A stretch of DNA of 64,000 nucleotides from Guptibacillus spartinae. GTDB taxonomy: Bacteria > Bacillota > Bacilli > Bacillales > Guptibacillaceae. Where the stretch lies: positions 186,001 through 250,000 of the forward strand of contig NZ_JAQQWU010000001.1 in assembly GCF_028610625.1 (NCBI RefSeq), written 5' to 3'. This document shows, piece after piece, positions 8,701-17,254 of the stretch. Under the pieces are notes generated by a model. That model made no database searches. It saw only the letters and a list, made by a program, of their open reading frames with translations, and had not been told where the DNA came from. The position numbers were made by a program, and so were the translations under genes. Numbering within the stretch: the stretch's first letter is position 1; every line of letters begins with the position of its first letter.

Positions 8701-9409
8701 GAATTGGACATATCCACACCAGGCAGCGGCTGAAACTAGGTCAAAGCAATCAGTAACGGAAGTAAAGCGCCAGCGTGAAATTTTCCAGGATGAACGGAGT
8801 GACGATCGCTTAGTAAGAGGATTCAGCCAATCACTAAAGGAACGTCCTCGCTTTCTCCAAAGTAAAAAGCTGACTCCCGCTGAGCGTGGAACTGCCATGC
8901 ACATCGTGATGCAGCACATTGATCTGCACAAACAGCATGAGGAAAAAAACATTAAAGAATTAATTGCAAAACTTGAAACAAAAGAGTTGCTAACGAGTGA
9001 TCAGGCATTAGCGATTGACATTAAGCAAATTAAAAAGCTAATTGATTCTGAACTTGGTGAAAAGATGAGAAGTGCCATCGACATTTATAAAGAAGTTCCT
9101 TTTAGTCTCGGTGTGAATTCAAAATGGATTTATCCTGACTTCAATGGAGAAGACGAAACCGTCGTATTGCAGGGAGTGATTGATTGTATTCTGCGTGATC
9201 AACATGGGGAATTGCTTTTAGTCGATTATAAAACAGACGTGATTGAAAATCGTTTTTCTTCAGAAGACCAAGCAATGGAAACGATGAAACGTCGCTATTC
9301 AACACAGCTTCAACTCTATGAAAAAGCGATTAATGAGATTTGGGGGTTGCCATGCAAAGAGAAAATCCTTTTCTTCTTTGATGGTGGCAGGTCACTCTTA
9401 ATCGATTAA
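5702..9409 (+). CDS. addA: ATP-dependent helicase/nuclease subunit AddA
   Basis: A UvrD-family helicase with a C-terminal RecB-type nuclease, partner of AddB. Seen in order: Q-motif region (WTDEQWEAI), Walker A (AAAGSGKTAVLV), Walker B (VLIDEYQDTNSVQE), motif III-like GDVKQSIYRFR, helicase motifs V and VI (MTIHKSKGLEFPVVFV, LYVALTRAKEK), then nuclease residues in LLLVDYKTDV near the end. About 1235 residues, the usual size. Two adjacent ATGs (5699 and 5702) are possible. The second sits six bases behind GGAGG and is preferred; it overlaps the end of addB. Confidence 0.97.
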   Translation: MINKPEGSRWTDEQWEAIASRNQDVLVAAAAGSGKTAVLVERIIRRLADEKDPAEVDRILVVTFTNAAAAEMRHRIGEALEEKLKEDPSSLYLRRQLSMLNRASISTLHSFCMEVLRRYYYEIDLDPAFRVADQTEAALLREEAMEELFEEHYSQKENEAFYDLVDRYSSDRSDVDLQLLVERLFHFSSSHPWPKQWLLDSVALYKNAGDKSFDELVWVEELKKDVVLQLEGMREVQDKARTMSSSPGGPEPYLSTIEAEREMVNGLLEASNQSWEALRTAFEAVSFGRLKPCKGDQYDPEVVETVKGMRDRVKKTVQSMKEDLFQREAHEYVEDIQKLAPVLETLASLVNEFREKYAELKKEKGLVDYSDLEHYCLSILLDDASTPENPVPSSAAKEYQTQFAEVLIDEYQDTNSVQETILNAISRTSENGGNRFMVGDVKQSIYRFRLAEPGLFLEKYKSFGRTVESPSKRIDLARNFRSREEVLNGTNFIFKQIMDERVGEINYDSAAELIPGADYPKSQTVTPEVHVIDQSSSEEEEIEKVQLEARLIAANIKSMMGKSERERTKIYDRKEDRMRPIQYRDMVILMRATSSWAPVMMEELKEAGIPSYSDLATGYFEATEVAIMMSLLNVIDNPYQDIPLASVLRSPIIGLSEEELALIRINEKQSSYYNALQIYCETESNELSEKLLRFIEKLNRWREQARQSSLSELIWQLYRETNYYEFVGGMPAGLQRQANLRALYDRARQYEATSFRGLFRFLRFIDRMKERGSDLGTARALGEQEDVVRVMTIHKSKGLEFPVVFVAGIAKQFNMRDMANQMLLHKEFGLATKYIDPLNRISYPTLPYFTLQKRMKLELLAEEMRVLYVALTRAKEKLILVGTVNDWEKELLSWAEAPGEEWLLSDYERSTSKTYLSWIGPAIIRHQDLTSLTEGVVHFPKHEDVFQHPSKWSLTLHQASDFSQIESEDVKKHDEYEKLLQRKEPIPEESVFKKIVNDRLNWTYPHQAAAETRSKQSVTEVKRQREIFQDERSDDRLVRGFSQSLKERPRFLQSKKLTPAERGTAMHIVMQHIDLHKQHEEKNIKELIAKLETKELLTSDQALAIDIKQIKKLIDSELGEKMRSAIDIYKEVPFSLGVNSKWIYPDFNGEDETVVLQGVIDCILRDQHGELLLVDYKTDVIENRFSSEDQAMETMKRRYSTQLQLYEKAINEIWGLPCKEKILFFFDGGRSLLID

Positions 9410-9438
9410 AAATAGCCGGGCAAATGTCCGGCTTCTTT
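9410..9438 (+). terminator. Weak hairpin between addA and sbcD
   Basis: AGCCGG (9414-9419) pairs with CCGGCT (9428-9433), followed by TCTTTC rather than a clean T run. It probably attenuates rather than stops transcription. Confidence 0.45.
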
Positions 9439-9473
9439 CATTCAATGTATCTAAACGATAAGGAGTGAAAAAC

Positions 9474-10631
9474 ATGAAATTGCTTCATACCGCTGACTGG
9501 CATCTCGGTAAAACATTAGAAGGTAGAAGCCGTCTCCCTGAACAGCGAGAGTTTCTGGAGGAGCTGCAAACCATTGCGGAAGAAGAAAATGTAGACGCCA
9601 TTTTAATGGCCGGTGACGTATTTGATACCGTAAATCCACCGGCAGCCGCAGAGACCCTTTTTTATGACGCAGCTGTAAAATTAACAAGCCGTGGGGAACG
9701 GCCCCTCATTATTATTTCTGGCAACCACGATAATCCAGAACGATTATCGGCAGCTCGGCCTCTTGCACATACTAGCGGCATCACCATTATTGGATTCCCG
9801 ACAACAAATCCGATTGAAGTAACCGTGCGGAATGGTCAAAACCTTTCCATCGCCGCTCTTCCATACCCGTCGGAATCACGCTTAAATGAATGTTTAACAG
9901 AAGGTCAGGAAGAAGATGCGCTACAGCTTGCATATGACGATCGGGTGAAGAAGCTGTTTAGCGATTTAGCGGAGGCTGGGAAAGAGGATGCCGTTCATAT
10001 TGCGATGAGTCATATTTACGTGGCAGGAAGCCGTGAAAGTGATTCAGAAAGGCCGATTCAAGTAGGTGGGGCCTATACCGTTTCAGCTAATTCGTTACCT
10101 GAACAGGCGCAATATGTAGCGCTTGGACATTTACACCGTCCTCAGACGATTACGAAGGGTTCTGCACTTGCTCGCTATTCCGGCTCGCCCCTTGCTTATA
10201 GCTTTTCGGAGGCGAATCAAGCGAAATCCGTGACGATCATTGATGTGGAGCCGAAAGGCCTTGCTCATATTAGTGAAATTCCGTTGCAATCTGGTAAACC
10301 GCTCGTGCGCTGGATCGCAAAGCAGGGAATTGAACAAGTGTATACATGGCTTGAAGAAGGAAAAGATCAGGATGCGTGGATCGATCTTGAAGTCCATTTA
10401 AATGATACGCTGTCCATTGAGGAAATACATCGGCTTCGCAATCAACACAAAGGCTTTATACATATCCGACCTGTGTTTAAAAAGAAAGAAGAGCAGCGAG
10501 AAGTGTCATATGCCAATTTACCAATAGAGGAACTTTTTAAACGGTTTTATGAAAAGCAAACGGACGGTGCTGAACCAGATGATGAGCTTGTGCAGCTTTT
10601 TCTAGATTTATCACAGGAAGATGAAGAGTAA
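9474..10631 (+). CDS. sbcD: DNA double-strand break nuclease subunit SbcD
   Basis: The Mre11-type metallophosphoesterase that works with SbcC to cut hairpins and blocked DNA ends. The family's metal-binding motifs are in order: HTADWHLGK, MAGDVFDT, SGNHDNPERL, and later MSHIYV and LGHLHRPQ. It is 385 residues from ATG 9474, which lies eight bases behind AAGGAG. The upstream in-frame GTG at 9465 overlaps that ribosome binding site and is unlikely. It is followed 15 bases later by sbcC. Confidence 0.96.
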   Translation: MKLLHTADWHLGKTLEGRSRLPEQREFLEELQTIAEEENVDAILMAGDVFDTVNPPAAAETLFYDAAVKLTSRGERPLIIISGNHDNPERLSAARPLAHTSGITIIGFPTTNPIEVTVRNGQNLSIAALPYPSESRLNECLTEGQEEDALQLAYDDRVKKLFSDLAEAGKEDAVHIAMSHIYVAGSRESDSERPIQVGGAYTVSANSLPEQAQYVALGHLHRPQTITKGSALARYSGSPLAYSFSEANQAKSVTIIDVEPKGLAHISEIPLQSGKPLVRWIAKQGIEQVYTWLEEGKDQDAWIDLEVHLNDTLSIEEIHRLRNQHKGFIHIRPVFKKKEEQREVSYANLPIEELFKRFYEKQTDGAEPDDELVQLFLDLSQEDEE

Positions 10632-10646
10632 GAAAGGAGTGAGAAC

Positions 10647-13600
10647 ATGAGACCGATTACCTTATCCGTTTCAGGACTGCATAGTTTTCGTGAAAAGCAA
10701 GAAATAGACTTTGAAACGCTTTGTCAGGGAGGAATCTTCGGGATTTTTGGTCCCACAGGAAGTGGGAAATCCTCTCTCCTTGATGCAATGACCCTTGCTC
10801 TTTATGGAAAAGTGGAGCGGGCGACAAATAACACTCAGGGGATTATGAACCATGCGGAAGATACGCTTTCTGTTTCTTTTACGTTCGCACTGAGCGACTT
10901 ACGCTACCGCGTTGAGCGCACGTATAAGCGGTCAGGGGATGTATCCATTCGCTCAGCTAATTCTCGTCTTATTGAAATAGGAGATGAGAATACTGTGCTC
11001 GCGGATAAAGACCGGGACGTATCACAAAGAATTCAGGAAATTCTCGGCTTAACGATTGATGACTTTACTCGTGCTGTTGTTTTACCCCAAGGGAAATTTG
11101 CGGAGTTTTTATCGTTAAAGGGAACGGAAAGAAGGCAGATGCTTCAGCGTCTCTTTCAACTTGAAAAATATGGTGATCAATTTAATCGTCGTCTTAGATC
11201 TAGAGTGGATGAGAAAAAACATCACTTAAATGAAGTCACCGCAGAGCAAACAGGCCTCGGTGATGCCTCAAAAGAATTTCTGAAAGAAGCGAAGGAAGCT
11301 GTAAATACAGCAGATCAAGCAGCTCAAAAAGCGAAAGAAGACCTTCTTTTAGCGGAAAAGCAAAAAGAAAACGTCATCGAAATCTGGAACCTTCAACAGC
11401 AGCTTGCTGACCTCCAAACGAAAAAAAACACGCTAGCAAAAACGCAGGATGAAATCAGTACACTTGAAGAAAAGATATCTCAAGCAACAGCGGCTGCTCA
11501 ACTAAAACCTTACCTCGATGCGGTTGAAGCGACTGAGAAAGAAGTTCAAGATGCGAAGCGCCGTTTTGAAGAGACGAAACGGGTTCTAAGTGAAATGAAA
11601 TCTTTGTACCAATCATCGAAAAACAACTACGAGGATAAACGAACGCAGAAAGAGAAAGAAGAGCCGCTTTTCATGAAACAATTGAATGATCTTGAACGCG
11701 GATTAGCGCTTGAAAACGAAATCAAACAGATTAGCGATCAGTTAAAAGATCGTGAAGAGCAGTCTTCATCGCATGACCAAAAAGCAAAAACGGTGGAAGA
11801 AGAAACGACGAAAGCCCAACAGGATTTAAAAAAGGCGCGCACGCTACAGTCTGATTTAAATCAAGAACTAACGAGCCTCCAGGTCACGCCAGAAAAACGA
11901 AAGAAAATGGGAAGAGCTCAAAGCTTGAAACAGGAGTTCCAATCACTGAATAAACAGCTTGATACGGCTGTTAAGGAAGTAGAGAAACAAATTAGTGAAC
12001 AAAAGGCACTTCACCCTACTTATGAAGAATTAGTGAAAGATGTAAACCAGATGCGAGAGCGCTATATAGGATACTATCAGGCTGTGCTTTCAACGTATCA
12101 TGCTGTTTCCTCCCATAAATTAACGCTCGAACAGCATATTCGTAAAGTTCAAGAAGAAATTGAGCAAGGGCAGCGTAAATTAGATGAAAGCCGAACTCAT
12201 GCCATTGCCATTCGTCTGGCAAAAGGGTTAGAAGATGGCGACGCTTGCCCCGTTTGTGGTGCGACAGAGCACGTTTCTCTTGCAGACGGTGAGGATCAGA
12301 CAGAGCAAATCAATGAACTTCTGAATCAAAAGGAACAAACACGTGAAAGGTTAAAAGAGATGCTTCAATCGGCGAATCAACTGCAGTATCAGTTAGAACA
12401 AACGTCAGATACGATGACAGCCCAAGAAGATCTGTTTCACGTTCAGAAGAATGACATGCCTGAAGTGAAGCGTAATCTTTCAGCAGAAGAGTTGATGACA
12501 GAGATTAAGTCACTTACTCAAGACGTTCGTGAATTAGAAGAGAAAATCAAACATACTGGTAAAATCATCCAAGAGAAGCAATCTAAAGAGACAGAGTACC
12601 GCTACCAACTGACCCAAATTCAAAAGGATCTTGATTCAAAGAATGAGAAACAAACGAATCTAAAGGAAGAAATGACTTTAATAGAGGAAACGATTCAGAA
12701 GGAAATCTCTCTTTCTATTGAACAAATTGAATTAGAAATGGATCACATTGAAAAAATGGATCAACAAGCAAACGTAATTCGCGACAGACTTGCAAAAAGT
12801 GGTCCCTACATTGAAGCGAAAGAGCAACATGTTCAGGAACTTCATGAAAAAATGCAGGAGCATTCTGTTCGAAAAGTAGAATTAAGAAGTGCCACACAGC
12901 AGCTTTCTGAACAAATTCAAAAGGCAAAGTCAGAACACAAAGCCCTCGTAGGAAATACAACGGCTAAAGAAGGATTATCGCAGGTAAACGAACAGCTTAA
13001 TGCCATTCGTCAGGCTGAAAAGCGTGCGCTCGAGCAACTACAGCAAACCGAAGAACGGTACCAGCAAGCTGAAAGACGTGCTGCTGCTGATGAAAATTAT
13101 CATAACGATGCCCACCTTCGCTTAAAAAAAGCAGTTGAAACGTATGAAGCAGCTGAAGCAGCTTCGATTTTTGAAAATCGCTCTCAAATAAGGCATGCCG
13201 AAGTACCACAGGAGCAGAAAATGAGTTGGGAAAAGCGTGTGGAAACGTATCGGAAGGAATGGAGTCAAACAGAGCATTCGATCAGTGAGATGAATGAAAA
13301 GCTTGCTGGTAGAGGAATCTCAGAAGAAGCTTATAAAGAAACAATCAACCAGGCGGAACAGGCAGGTCTCATACGGGAAGAAACGCTTTCTCGGTTTGCT
13401 GCTGCAAAACATCATCTAGAAGACGTCACGAACCGGCATGAACGATACATGGATCTCGAGACGGTTCGTAATTCTGTCAGTGAAGAGCTCGAAAAGCTCG
13501 GTAAGCTGCAAACGGTTTTCCGAGGAAATAGTTTTGTTGAGTTTATTGCTTCCGAGCAGCTTGAACAAGTGAGCCTCGATGCGTCTCAAAAACTTGGTGA

Positions 13601-13997
13601 CCTTACCTCACAGCGATATGCGATTGAAGTGGATTCTAGCGGAGGTTTCCTCATCCGGGATGATGCGAATGGTGGTGTGAAGCGTCCTGTTTCCACGTTA
13701 TCTGGTGGAGAAACGTTCTTAACATCTCTTGCGCTCGCGCTTGCTCTCTCGGGTCAGATTCAATTAAGAGGCGCACACCCACTACAATTTTTCTTCCTCG
13801 ATGAAGGATTTGGAACCCTTGATGAATCTTTATTAGATACGGTGATTACTGCACTTGAAAAGTTACAGAATGAGAGCTTGTCTGTAGGTGTGATCAGCCA
13901 CGTGCCAGAACTAAGGGCAAGACTTCCGAGAAAAGTGGTTGTTTCTCCTTCTGAACCTTCAGGACGAGGGAGTCGAATTAAGCTGGAAACCTTGTAA
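10647..13997 (+). CDS. sbcC: DNA double-strand break repair ATPase SbcC
   Basis: A Rad50-like SMC-type ATPase of 1116 residues. The N-terminal Walker A is FGPTGSGKSSLLDAM. Two very long coiled-coil arms flank the zinc hook CPVCG (C534 and C537), the dimer joint. The C-terminal half-ATPase has the signature STLSGGETFLTSLALALAL and Walker B FFFLDEGFGTLDE. The ribosome binding site is AAAGGAG. With sbcD and addBA it forms a break-repair operon. The 3' region carries a 20-nt tandem repeat and a terminator. In B. subtilis the gerP spore-coat operon follows nearby; it is absent here. Confidence 0.96.
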   Translation: MRPITLSVSGLHSFREKQEIDFETLCQGGIFGIFGPTGSGKSSLLDAMTLALYGKVERATNNTQGIMNHAEDTLSVSFTFALSDLRYRVERTYKRSGDVSIRSANSRLIEIGDENTVLADKDRDVSQRIQEILGLTIDDFTRAVVLPQGKFAEFLSLKGTERRQMLQRLFQLEKYGDQFNRRLRSRVDEKKHHLNEVTAEQTGLGDASKEFLKEAKEAVNTADQAAQKAKEDLLLAEKQKENVIEIWNLQQQLADLQTKKNTLAKTQDEISTLEEKISQATAAAQLKPYLDAVEATEKEVQDAKRRFEETKRVLSEMKSLYQSSKNNYEDKRTQKEKEEPLFMKQLNDLERGLALENEIKQISDQLKDREEQSSSHDQKAKTVEEETTKAQQDLKKARTLQSDLNQELTSLQVTPEKRKKMGRAQSLKQEFQSLNKQLDTAVKEVEKQISEQKALHPTYEELVKDVNQMRERYIGYYQAVLSTYHAVSSHKLTLEQHIRKVQEEIEQGQRKLDESRTHAIAIRLAKGLEDGDACPVCGATEHVSLADGEDQTEQINELLNQKEQTRERLKEMLQSANQLQYQLEQTSDTMTAQEDLFHVQKNDMPEVKRNLSAEELMTEIKSLTQDVRELEEKIKHTGKIIQEKQSKETEYRYQLTQIQKDLDSKNEKQTNLKEEMTLIEETIQKEISLSIEQIELEMDHIEKMDQQANVIRDRLAKSGPYIEAKEQHVQELHEKMQEHSVRKVELRSATQQLSEQIQKAKSEHKALVGNTTAKEGLSQVNEQLNAIRQAEKRALEQLQQTEERYQQAERRAAADENYHNDAHLRLKKAVETYEAAEAASIFENRSQIRHAEVPQEQKMSWEKRVETYRKEWSQTEHSISEMNEKLAGRGISEEAYKETINQAEQAGLIREETLSRFAAAKHHLEDVTNRHERYMDLETVRNSVSEELEKLGKLQTVFRGNSFVEFIASEQLEQVSLDASQKLGDLTSQRYAIEVDSSGGFLIRDDANGGVKRPVSTLSGGETFLTSLALALALSGQIQLRGAHPLQFFFLDEGFGTLDESLLDTVITALEKLQNESLSVGVISHVPELRARLPRKVVVSPSEPSGRGSRIKLETL

Positions 13998-14010
13998 CTT
14001 GTCATTAGGG

Positions 14011-14130
14011 TGCAAGAATGATTCTCGTTAGACAATAAATTGTTCATTTAGCCAATATATTACGAGTATGGACAATAAAAATAAAAAATGGCCAATATAT
14101 CACGGATTTAGCCAAAAAAGAGTCATGGCC
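14011..14130. repeat. Degenerate tandem repeat, period 20 nt
   Basis: Units begin at 14011, 14031, 14051, 14071, 14091 and 14111. Four share the core G(A/C)CAATA(A/T)A(A/T) at the same phase; the first and last are more decayed (GCAAGAAT, GCCAAAAAAG). The spacing is exactly 20 nt throughout. The array lies in the 308-bp gap between sbcC and the next gene, upstream of a terminator, so it would be in the sbcC 3' untranslated region. Confidence 0.75.
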
Positions 14131-14184
14131 ATCTCCTTAACGTCATGAGGCATTGTTAGGCTGGGGTCATATGTTCATTCATAA

Positions 14185-14226
14185 AGAGAAAAACGATCTG
14201 AAAGGATATGTTTTCTCTTTTTTTCT
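14185..14226 (+). terminator. Terminator of the addBA-sbcDC unit
   Basis: AGAGAAAAAC (14185-14194) pairs with GTTTTCTCT (14210-14218) and is followed by a T run. It is the only terminator-like hairpin between sbcC and the next gene. Confidence 0.6.
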
Positions 14227-14305
14227 TGAAAGATACTGTCAAAATACGAGAGTTTATGTAAAAATATGAATAGTAGTTGAGGTAACTTACATAGGAGGAA
14301 CATGG

Positions 14306-14956
14306 ATGTCGCATTCTATGAGACTAGTTTTAGGAAGCTTTAAACCTTTTTCACACTTTCGGCCGCTTCAGTCAGCTTATCGGTTGAAAGGGTCGTGGTG
14401 GCGCATCATTTTACTTGCCATTTTTTCATTCATCATTGTAGGATTCACATCGTTTATGAACATCAAATATGCTGGTGACATGCCGGAATATACGGGGATT
14501 GCATCCGATGACCGCTTGCTTTTTGTGCTAAGCGAAGTAATCACAGATGGTTTGATAGGTGTCCTAACAATGATTGTCATCGTATTAGGAGGAGCACTCC
14601 TATACTGGCCATTTTTTCAGCAGGTTGGCTTTAAAAGACTTGCCTACATACATAGCTATGTTGTCTTTATTCTATTAATCGGTATGCTCCTTCAATTACC
14701 GTTTATTCCTTTTCTTCATGAGCCGTCACTCGTTTCTCCTTATAGCCTGGGTGTATACGTGGATCTCATAACAAATGTCCCATTTTGGTTATATTTCAGC
14801 TATAGTCTGTCCCTTTTTTTAGCGTGGGGGACCTTCGTTCAGTATGTAGCGATTAGGCAAAGCTCATCGGTTTCAAAAGGGTATGTCATTTTTTGGACGA
14901 TTGCCTTGAATCTATTAATAGCAGCGATTATTGCTTACATGAGGACGGCATTTTGA
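14306..14956 (+). CDS. Yip1-domain membrane protein, YknW-like
   Basis: A 216-residue membrane protein with about five hydrophobic segments (RIILLAIFSFIIVGF, LIGVLTMIVIVLGGALLYW, YIHSYVVFILLIGMLLQL, FWLYFSYSLSLFLAW, FWTIALNLLIAAIIAYM), the layout of the Yip1 family. In B. subtilis YknW helps the YknXYZ efflux pump that gives protection against the SDP toxin. The next gene is a YknX-like adaptor, which supports this assignment. ATG 14306 lies seven bases behind GGAGG. The partner ABC genes yknY and yknZ do not follow. Confidence 0.6.
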   Translation: MSHSMRLVLGSFKPFSHFRPLQSAYRLKGSWWRIILLAIFSFIIVGFTSFMNIKYAGDMPEYTGIASDDRLLFVLSEVITDGLIGVLTMIVIVLGGALLYWPFFQQVGFKRLAYIHSYVVFILLIGMLLQLPFIPFLHEPSLVSPYSLGVYVDLITNVPFWLYFSYSLSLFLAWGTFVQYVAIRQSSSVSKGYVIFWTIALNLLIAAIIAYMRTAF

Positions 14957-14976
14957 AAAAGGTGGAGGGTCAAATC

Positions 14977-16149
14977 GTGAATCGTAAGTCACTTTGGATT
15001 AGTATTAGCGCTACACTTATCCTGCTTCTTTTTATTACCGTCAACACCTTGATCATACAGAGTGTCATCGCAGGTGAAAAGAAGCTTGAAACCGTTACTG
15101 TAAAAGGAAAAACATATGAGGAACTTGTGACGTTTGAAGGCGTTCTTATTCCTGAAGTGGAGGAGTCTTACTATTATCAATCTTCACGTGGGAATATGTC
15201 AGATGTTCTAGTGAATGAAGGGGATGATGTTTCAACGGGAACTTCTCTTTTTGAATATGAAAAAAGTGAAACCGTTGATGTATCTGATTTGAATTCACAG
15301 CGGAACAAGGCAGAAACAGCTGTTTCTGTACTTGATGATCAGCTTAGTGATCTTGCCGTTCAGTCATCACGTATTGCCTCTAATGAAGATCTTGAAGATG
15401 AGCAAAAGCTTCAATTGCAGCTTGATGTCGAAGAGCAAATACGAGATACCGAGTATAAGAAAAGACTAGCGGAGCTTGACGTAAAAGAGTTGGAGCGTCA
15501 AATCGCAGAAGCTGAGACGAATAAAGAGGAGACTTCCGTTGATGCCACGTTTAATGGTGTTGTAGAGGAAGTGAATCGAACGCCTGAAGATGGTGAAGCC
15601 GTGGTTAAAGTATTGTCGAAAGACTTAACTGTACAAGGAGCTGTTAACGAAATAGACTATCCGACACTAGCCGTTGATCAGGAAGTTCTCATTCGTTCCG
15701 CTGCTTATCCGGGACAACCCGCTAAAGGACGTATTACAATCCTCGAAGATCGACCTTACGAAGTAGAGGATGAAGCAGGTATTAGTATGTATCATTTTAA
15801 CGTTATGTTAAGTGAAGAAAGTGACATGAAGGTTGGAACACATGTGGTTATTGACGTTCCACTTCATCAGAATACCAATGCGCCGTCTGTCCCTGAAGAA
15901 AGCATCATTGAGAAGGATGATAAGAGTTATGTCGTCGTTTTCGAGAAAGACGAAATTCATTTACGAAAAGTAGAGCGAAGACGAATCGAAGATGGTCGCG
16001 TTGAAATCCTTTCAGGACTTAACTTAAAGGAAAAGGTTTTAACTGAACCTAGAGAAGCTTTTACAGAATTGCTTTCCGAGAAAAAAGATCAGAAGAAAGA
16101 AACAGAAGAAGATCAGCAGCCTGCTTCGGATAATGAAAGCAAAGGCTGA
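14977..16149 (+). CDS. Membrane fusion (HlyD/RND adaptor) protein, YknX-like
   Basis: A periplasmic-adaptor type protein of 390 residues. An N-terminal membrane anchor (LWISISATLILLLFITVNTL) is followed by a biotinyl-lipoyl-like half (MSDVLVNEGDDVSTGTSLFE), an alpha-helical hairpin rich in Glu/Gln, the second lipoyl half (ATFNGVVEEVNRTPEDG), a beta-barrel domain and an acidic tail. Such adaptors couple ABC exporters across the Gram-positive envelope. GTG 14977 is eight bases behind GGAGG, 20 bases after the Yip1 gene. No ABC ATPase or permease follows; yisK is next after a terminator, so its transporter must be elsewhere. Confidence 0.75.
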   Translation: MNRKSLWISISATLILLLFITVNTLIIQSVIAGEKKLETVTVKGKTYEELVTFEGVLIPEVEESYYYQSSRGNMSDVLVNEGDDVSTGTSLFEYEKSETVDVSDLNSQRNKAETAVSVLDDQLSDLAVQSSRIASNEDLEDEQKLQLQLDVEEQIRDTEYKKRLAELDVKELERQIAEAETNKEETSVDATFNGVVEEVNRTPEDGEAVVKVLSKDLTVQGAVNEIDYPTLAVDQEVLIRSAAYPGQPAKGRITILEDRPYEVEDEAGISMYHFNVMLSEESDMKVGTHVVIDVPLHQNTNAPSVPEESIIEKDDKSYVVVFEKDEIHLRKVERRRIEDGRVEILSGLNLKEKVLTEPREAFTELLSEKKDQKKETEEDQQPASDNESKG

Positions 16150-16152
16150 GTG

Positions 16153-16183
16153 AAAAGACCTGTTGCCATACAGGTCTTTTTTG
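16153..16183 (+). terminator. Terminator after the YknX-like gene
   Basis: AAAAGACCTG (16153-16162) pairs with CAGGTCTTTT (16171-16180) and runs into TT. It ends the yknW/yknX-like pair. Confidence 0.85.
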
Positions 16184-16308
16184 TATGCATTCGTTTCTTT
16201 AATCGACTCTTTATTAACACACTATTCGTGAAATTAAATCCCCTTTCATGTCATAATAGGTGTAATGTTCATAAATCTGTTTCTAAATGCAAAGGAGTGG
16301 TTGGTTTT

Positions 16309-17184
16309 ATGAAATTTGTTTCATTTCAAGCAAAAGAAGAATCTGGGTTTGGTATTTTAGATGAAGAGAATCAGCAGATTGTAAACTTGAAAGACTACTA
16401 TTTTGATCAGGGGGTGGACATACCAGATTTACAAACGTTCATTCGACAAGGTGCACCTGAGTTTGATCAGCTTGATAACCTTTCAGCTCAATACTATCTT
16501 TCAGTTGAAAGGGTGGAGATCCTAGCGCCTATTACGAGACCAGCTAAAAATATTTTCTGTGTCGGAAAAAATTATCGAGATCATGCGATTGAAATGGGGA
16601 GCGAGAAAGATATTCCGCAACACCCGATGATTTTTACGAAAGCGCCAACAACCGTCTCAGCGCCTAATCGCGTTCTTACGTTTGGACGTGAGTTATCTGA
16701 AACGCTTGATTATGAAGGTGAGCTTGCTGTTGTGATTGGTAAGAAAGGAAAAGGAATAAGCAAGGATGATGCGATGGACTATGTGTTTGGCTATACAATC
16801 ATCAATGATCTTACAGCACGGGATCTTCAAAAAAAACACGGCCAATTTTTTATAGGTAAAAGTCTGGATGCTTCTTGTCCAATGGGTCCAGTTGTCTTAC
16901 ATACCTCAGCAGTTCCTGAGCCGCATGAACTATCCATCGTGACGAAAGTAAATGGAGAAGTAAGACAAAACGGAAGCACATCCGATTTTATTTTTGCGAT
17001 TCCTGAGCTTATCCATGTTCTCTCTAAAGGGATGACGTTAGAACCTGGTGATATTATTGCAACCGGAACTCCAGCGGGAGTTGGAAAAGGATTCAACCCG
17101 CCTAAATATCTTATGGATGGGGACGTAATTGAAGTAACCATTGAAGGAATTGGCACATTACGTAATGAAATAAGAAAAAGATAA
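16309..17184 (+). CDS. yisK: Fumarylacetoacetate hydrolase-family protein YisK
   Basis: A 291-residue FAH-fold enzyme. Metal ligands are in DYEGELAVVIGK, with NDLTARDLQ further on, and the lid/active-site region NYRDHAIEMGSEKDIPQHPM is typical of the YisK branch. YisK of B. subtilis is reported to decarboxylate oxaloacetate and to localise with the cell-shape protein Mbl. The position between sbcC and yisL matches B. subtilis gene order, which favours YisK over aromatic-degradation FAH enzymes. ATG 16309 has AAAGGAG upstream; the reading frame runs back to 16150 without a better start. Upstream domain (about residues 1-75) is variable in the family. Confidence 0.85.
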   Translation: MKFVSFQAKEESGFGILDEENQQIVNLKDYYFDQGVDIPDLQTFIRQGAPEFDQLDNLSAQYYLSVERVEILAPITRPAKNIFCVGKNYRDHAIEMGSEKDIPQHPMIFTKAPTTVSAPNRVLTFGRELSETLDYEGELAVVIGKKGKGISKDDAMDYVFGYTIINDLTARDLQKKHGQFFIGKSLDASCPMGPVVLHTSAVPEPHELSIVTKVNGEVRQNGSTSDFIFAIPELIHVLSKGMTLEPGDIIATGTPAGVGKGFNPPKYLMDGDVIEVTIEGIGTLRNEIRKR

Positions 17185-17254
17185 CGTTCTGGTGTTTATA
17201 TTAGTCTAAAAAAAGGAATTGTTATCCAGAGAACCGACTAGGAGGGTTTAGCAA

